In this document: positions 58,976 to 64,000 of the stretch, in pieces
How the letters are laid out: each line of letters begins with the position of its first letter
Position numbering within the stretch: position 1 is the first letter of the stretch
Source of the DNA: Laguncularia racemosa
Lineage: Eukaryota; Streptophyta; Magnoliopsida; Myrtales; Combretaceae
Assembly (NCBI GenBank): GCA_037954665.1
Contig: JBBMOL010000021.1
Span: 1,984,001 to 2,048,000, forward strand
Direction of reading: 5' to 3'
DNA length: 64,000 nucleotides
The notes under the pieces: model-generated
The model's database searches: none
Told to the model about the DNA's origin: nothing
Seen by the model: only the letters and a program-made list of their open reading frames with translations
Made by a program: the position numbers and the translations under genes

Positions 58976-59799
58976 ATTCCTCATTTAATGTCATAGTTGA
59001 TATCTCTTCCAACTTCTTCTTGTTAGATAACAAATTCTTTAGGAACTTTGCGTATTTTTGCATCTATGATAAGGCATCAACAAAGGGTAAGTTAATGTGT
59101 AATTTTTTAAAAATTTCAAGGAACTTACTTAATTGTTTGTTAAGATGGTCCTTCTTCAGGTGTTGAGGATAAGGTATGGGTGGTCTATATTACTTCACTC
59201 TTGGTGTCTCCTCACTCTCTTTTTCCTTGATTTCCACATCTTTCTTTTCTAATTCTCCACTAATTTTTTGTTTAACTTACAATTCATTTCCACTTCTAAG
59301 AGTTATTGCTTTTGCATGCTTTATAGGATTCATCTTGATGTTTCTTAGTAGTGTCCCTTATTATCTTTAGTCATCATTTTTGCAAGTTAACCCACTTGAT
59401 TTTCCAAGTTACGAATGAAGGCTTCTTAATTTCTCAAATATGTTTTAGTATTTTGCAATCTAGCCTCATTAGTTTGAATATATTTAGTTAAAAGTTATTC
59501 CAAACTTGATTTCTTCTCTTACGGTGAGGGTTATTGGAATCCTAGTGGAGCCAAATTTGTCCTTTATTGACTTTGATTTTGATTGTTCTAAGAGAAACTT
59601 GGATGATTTCTCTATCCTAGATTGGAGGTGTTACTATATGGGTTATTTTGTGATCTAGAGAGCTTTCTTAAATAGTTTTCTTGTTCCTAATGATGATAAG
59701 TTCCATTTCCTTCTACATCAACCTCTCTTGAGTTACATTAGAGATTGATAGAAAGTGTATCTAAGTTTCTACTTATGGCATCAACCTTATTGGCTAAAG

Positions 59800-60671
59800 T
59801 TATCACCACATCTAATTCGTAGATACCCACCACTTTATTGCTTACCTAAACACCTTCCCATTGAGAGCTATTTATAGCCATGTCCTCCATCAAAGATTGA
59901 ACCTCTTCGGATGTTTTAGTGTTCAATGTTCCTCCAATAGCGATATCTATTATTTGCCTGGTGGATAAATTCAAACCATTGTAGAAAGTTTGAATCTGCA
60001 TCCATAGGAAATGGCCATGATATGGATATCTCCTCAATAGCTCTTTATATCTCTCTCAAGTGTCGTATAAGGGTTCGGCCTCCAATTGAGCATAAGATGA
60101 TATGTCCTTTTGGAGTTTGGTGGTTTTAGCAGGGGGAAAGTATTTTCTAAGGAACTTTTGAGCCAAATCGGTCCAAGTAGTGATAAATCCCCTTGGAAGC
60201 AAATCCAGCTACTATTTTGCTTGACCCTTTAGCGAGAAGGGGAAGAGTCGCAATTTGATTACGTCATATGAGGCCCATTGATCTTAACAATGTCGTAGAT
60301 TTTAGGAAATTAGATATGTGAGCATTGGGGTCCTCATCTTGTAATCCATCAAATTGGATGAACTATTACACCATTTATATAATATGAGGTTGAATTTAAA
60401 AGTTGTTGGCAGTAACAGGTAGCTTAACAATAATCAAGTCAGTGCCGACTAAAGAGGATTTAGAGTAATCGGACATAGTCTGCTGTTGGTTTTGGTTTTC
60501 ATCACTCATGATTTCCAACTTGTCCTCTTCCTCTTCTACCTTAATTCTCAAAGGAGACTCTTGATTTAATTCCTCCACTGTTTGACAAACTATTCTTTGT
60601 AAACATCTGGCTGTTCTTTCAATCTTTAGATAAAAAATCAGCTCATCTAATGGAGTATTCTGGTTATACAC
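59800..60671 (-). pseudogene. Athila/Tat-type gag, broken
   Basis: On the minus strand the pieces, in order, are an acidic N-terminal part starting MYNQNTPLDELIFYLKIERT, then EDPNAHISNFLK, then RRYPYHGHFLWMQIQTFYNG, LNLSTRQIIDIAIGGTLN and EEVQSLMEDMAINSSQW. These match the Athila/Tat gag (EDPN-HL-NFLE, RRCPHHG-P-WMQIQTFYNGL, TR--IDAAAGGTL--KT-EEA--L-E-MA-N--QW). Several stops and a frame change between pieces. 58975-59800 should hold the gag-protease linker but shows no motif I can name. Confidence 0.85.
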
Positions 60672-60752
60672 TATTAAAAAAGAAAAGAAACCAGAAACAA
60701 GAAACGGAAAAAAAATTTCTTAAATTAATAAAGTGATAAGTATTCTTAATAT

Positions 60753-60774
60753 TGAAATCCCTAACAATGATGCC
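60753..60774 (-). other. Primer-binding site of the minus-strand Athila element
   Basis: On the minus strand, TTGGCATCATTGTTAGGGA equals the Athila/Tat primer site TTGGCGCCGTTGCCGGGGA (Asp-tRNA type) with only C-to-T or G-to-A type changes. It sits about 80 bp before gag, as expected. Confidence 0.82.
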
Positions 60775-62170
60775 AAGAACTTGATGGGAGGCAATTATAC
60801 TTATCAAATTTTGTAATATAGTCTATTAAATATGGATATCGTCCCACAGAGATTTTGAGTACTAATACTAACTTGTATCCTATTATCTAATCAGTAAATT
60901 ATAAAGATTAATTGATCTAAACCTTATAACTAAGTATTAATTAATGAACTAAGATTAAATTGAAAGAATGAAGATCAAAATATGTTATAATTAACTTAAA
61001 AATGGTAAAACTAATATCTAGGCTTTGTTTCCCCTAAGATTTATTATAAGACATTCACAAAATTTATTCAAATCCTTCTTAATTTCATTGATCGGGAGAA
61101 TTCCTAAATTAATTTATTAACTTTCTCAAACTTATTAACCCTAATCTTAAAAATAATTATTTGAATCTTTTCATAATAACATATTTCAAAGATCGCATTA
61201 AAAATAATAAATTCCCTTAAACAAATTAATTAATTTTGGAAGAGTTATGTAACTTATCTCTAAAATTACATTAATTCTCTTCAAACATGCTGCATCTAAT
61301 TACATATCAAATTTCTTAATCTTAATGAATAATATCAAATAGATAGAATAATATTTTAGAAATATTAATATAATCAATATAAAAAACACATGCATGAATA
61401 AAAAAAAATCTAAGAATTCATTTAATAGTAATAAATTAAGTCACATAATAATCTTAAGATCTACACGTTTAGATACTACACAAATTTAAGCACTGATCAT
61501 ATTACAAAATAGAAATCTTCAATGATGTATAAACATACATCATCAAAGGAATAAAAAAATCTAAAAAAAAAACCCTAAATTCTTGAAGCATAGAGAAATA
61601 ACTTTCTAGTCTCTAAAAAAACTAGAACAAATAAAAATGTCTTCTATCTTTTTTTTGGTTGAGTCCCCCTTATCCTTTATATAGTGAGCATAAAAAGTTC
61701 TATTTTTTAGACCAACACATTGTCTAATATGGTTGTGCTTTGAGTTATGTCAAAATCATTGATTAAAAACTTGGAAAATTGGAAGTTATAGTAGACATAG
61801 CCTAAACACGATTGTGTCTAGAGGTCGTGTCTAAATCGTGCTTAAAAATAATTATCTCTGAGAGATACATGACCAATAAACACAGTTGTGTCTATCCACC
61901 ATGTAACTCTTTGTTTTATGCTTCAAATTCAACATGTTTAAGACATGGTCATGTTTGAGTTGTGTCTAGCTTCAAAATGTTATAACTTCTTTTATTTAGT
62001 TCCAAATTGAGTAAATTGGATTTCTTTTCTTCCTTTCTAATTTAATTATCAATCAAAGTCTTAAAATCAAAATATTACTCAATTAAAATTCAAATTCTTC
62101 AAAAATATGCAAAAATGAGGGAAAAATCTTTAAATCTCACTTAATATATATATATCACTTGCCATTTTTT
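60775..62170 (-). repeat. Probable 5' LTR of the minus-strand Athila element
   Basis: It lies directly beyond the primer site. It is AT-rich, starting from the CAAGTTC side and running to about 62170. It contains repeated ACACGATTGTGTCTAGA/GAGATACATGACC words at 61800-61960. The outer boundary was not fixed. Confidence 0.5.
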
Positions 62171-62289
62171 TTTTGACATACCTAGCTTAGATTAATGTCC
62201 TCATAATCTAGCACTTAGTTTAGTCTTCTACAACTTTCCTTCCACTTGAAAAAGATGACCTTGTTTACTTACCCCACACCACTAATTGA

Positions 62290-62847
62290 CTAGTACACTT
62301 GTAAATATTTCACAAATTCCGGAAAGATTTTATTACATTCAAGCATAGTCATTTAGTTGTGCATTGATTCCAATTATAAAGGGGCTATTTTTGAAGATTG
62401 AGTGACTTGTGAAAGGGTGTCATGATATCTAGTTTTCTAGCACCATTTCTAGGGAAGAAAAGGAAAGGAAGATTTGCAAACTAATATTAGATTCTTGGTT
62501 CTAGTTGAGACTAAGCTAGTATAGTGTAGTTTAAAGTAGTTTAGTTGTTAATCATAGTTTACTTGCTAGTACACTTGTTAATATTTTTATAGAATCCATA
62601 AAGATTTTATCAAGTGCAAGCATAGTCATTTAGTTGTGTATTGATTCCAAATTTAAAAAAGGGGCTATATTTTAATGTTATGTGACTTGTAGAAGGGTGT
62701 CATGATACCAAGTCTTTTAGCACCATTGCTAAGGAAGCAAAGGAAAGGAAGACTTGCAAACTAATATTAGATTCTTGGTTCTAGTTGAGACTAAGCTAGT
62801 ATAGTGTAGCTTAAGGTAGTTTGGTTGTTAATTATAGTTTACTTGCA
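62290..62847 (+). repeat. Tandem duplication of about 278 bp carrying an Athila primer site in each copy
   Basis: Copy 1 (about 62290-62570) and copy 2 (about 62571-62847) share TAGTACACTTGT at the start, CATAGTCATTTAGTTGTG, TTCTTGGTTCTAGTTGAGAC, and GTTTACTTGC at the end. Each holds a decayed Athila/Tat primer site: TTCTAGCACCATTTCTAGGG (copy 1, near 62433) and TTTTAGCACCATTGCTAAGG (copy 2, near 62716). So the leader just after the LTR of a plus-strand element was duplicated. Confidence 0.85.
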
Positions 62848-63394
62848 TCATTTTCATATTTATTTGTGCATTTTCATAGTAAGTAATTGAGTTATTGCTT
62901 GCTTAATTTGTACTACATATTGATAAAGTTTTGACCCTTTTTTGCTAGATTTGTCTAGATATTGTTTCTTATGCTGGAATTTATCTTTTGCAAGTTTCAT
63001 AGTAAGGTTTGGTAAATGAATTGTTGGGTTGACTTTCTTGAAGGAGTGTAAACCTCACATCAGTGTTACGAAAATTTAAACCCTTGCATTTAAGCAAATT
63101 TAAACCCTTAGATAGCATTGAATTATGTGTTAATGCATGCAAAGAAGAGGAGTAGCCGACGATAAGCAATTGTTCGAGTTGGAAATTGGGAGGATTTTGC
63201 ATAGGGGTTGAGAGCTAGAACATTAGTAAAAATGGAAGGAATGCGTGTGAACTCAAATGGAAGGGATGATAATGGGTTAAATGGAGGAAACAAAAATGGA
63301 CACAATGGGGATGAATTAAATGGAAATGGATTAGATGCAAGGTTACAATGGATATAATGGAATGGATAAGAATAATGGAAATGGTAATGGAATT

Positions 63395-64000
63395 AAAAAA
63401 ATATTATGGGAGTTTACCATTCCGACAATGGATGAATTTGCACTTGCTTTGGCTTGGTCTAAGTAAATGATTTTAAGATTAAACCTACATTAATTCAAAT
63501 GGGGCAAATGAATGAGTGTGGATGTAGTGTATTAGAAGACCTTAATGAACATTTGTAAGACTTTTTACAACTATGTGCTATGTTGAAAAGTAATAGGGTG
63601 TCTAAAGATGAAATTAACCTAAGGTTATTCCCATTTTTTTCTTAGAGATTATGCAAGAATTTGGTTGTTTTCATTACCACCAAATTCCACAACCAATTGG
63701 GAGCAACTAGCCTAGAAAATCTTAACTAAATTCTTTCCAACTATTAAAATATTCAAAACAAGGAATGACATTTCCATATTTAGACAACTTGATAAAGAGT
63801 CTTTGTATGGAGCTTGGGAACTTTTTAAGGAGTTATTCAAAAGATGTCCACATCATAGGTTCCCAATGTGGCTACAAGTTTAAAATTTCCATAATGGTTT
63901 GTCAAGTCTCTTGCAGTCTACACTTAACATAGTAGCTGGAGGTAATTTGATGCAAAAGAACCTAAAGGGGGCATACTATGTGATTAAGGATATGGTATCA
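63395..64000 (+). pseudogene. Athila/Tat-type gag, broken, runs off the window
   Basis: In shifting frames the plus strand reads FTIPTMDEFALAL, then LIQMGQMNECGCSVLEDLNE, LCAMLKSNRVSKDEINLRLF, FSLPPNSTTNWEQL, RNDISIFRQLDKESLYGAWE and LFKELFKRCPHHRFPMWLQV. This matches Athila/Tat gag (EDPNEHL--F-----VS-DAIRLRLFPFSLRDRA, SLP--SITTWD-L--KFL-KFFP, FRQ-DGESLYEAWERFKELLRRCPHHG-P-WLQVQ). Stops and frameshifts make it non-functional. It belongs with the leader and primer sites at 62290-62847 and is unrelated in orientation to the gag at 60 kb. Confidence 0.85.

Noticed and set aside
1..64000. A triterpene biosynthetic gene cluster
   Set aside because: Only the sterol-type cyclase is present. No P450, glycosyltransferase, acyltransferase or second cyclase was seen in the window.

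Overview
The window is nuclear DNA of a higher plant, probably a eudicot. The evidence is one interrupted gene with canonical plant splice sites, an AT-rich background full of (TA)n microsatellites, and several families of plant Ty3/Gypsy, Ty1/Copia and hAT transposons. I cannot name the species. All coordinates and translations were read by eye.

Region by region. 1-4.0 kb holds a decayed hAT transposase. 4.87-18.87 kb (minus strand) is the only intact host gene: an 18-exon oxidosqualene cyclase of 756 residues that carries the residues diagnostic of cycloartenol synthase, the first committed enzyme of plant sterol synthesis. Intron 8 contains a small chimeric LTR retrotransposon with perfect 5-bp target-site duplications; introns 15 and 17 contain local tandem duplications and a possible MITE. 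18.9-23.4 kb is AT-rich intergenic DNA with a hairpin and an antisense Copia RNase H relic.

23.44-39.56 kb is one Ty3/Gypsy chromovirus (Tekay/Del-like) with gag, protease, RT, RNase H, integrase and a chromodomain-like tail, all broken by stops. Its 5' LTR is split by a 695-bp hAT element and by a 5.96-kb minus-strand LTR, probably a solo LTR, which itself holds a 1,087-bp hAT element carrying a piece of mitochondrial tRNA-Gly. Each insertion has its own target-site duplication. Subtracting the insertions leaves about 2.30 kb, against 2.18 kb for the 3' LTR; the excess matches one extra copy of a roughly 110-bp tandem unit.

39.6-64 kb is a retroelement graveyard: a fragment of a related LTR (42.7 kb), a Gypsy pol tail (43.6 kb, minus), a Copia RT relic (44.8 kb), a 3.70-kb LTR flanked by GCTTA repeats (48.8 kb), a Gypsy integrase scrap (54.9 kb), an LTR with a Met-tRNA primer site (to 57.96 kb), a minus-strand Athila/Tat gag-protease (58.4-60.8 kb), and a plus-strand Athila/Tat leader and gag that runs off the right edge.

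I found no other host genes, no terpene cluster partners (P450, glycosyltransferase or acyltransferase) and no intact RNA gene. The less ordinary observations are a short peptide frame kept in two divergent LTRs with mostly third-position changes, splice-like signals at similar places in several LTRs, and the organellar tRNA fragment inside a hAT element.
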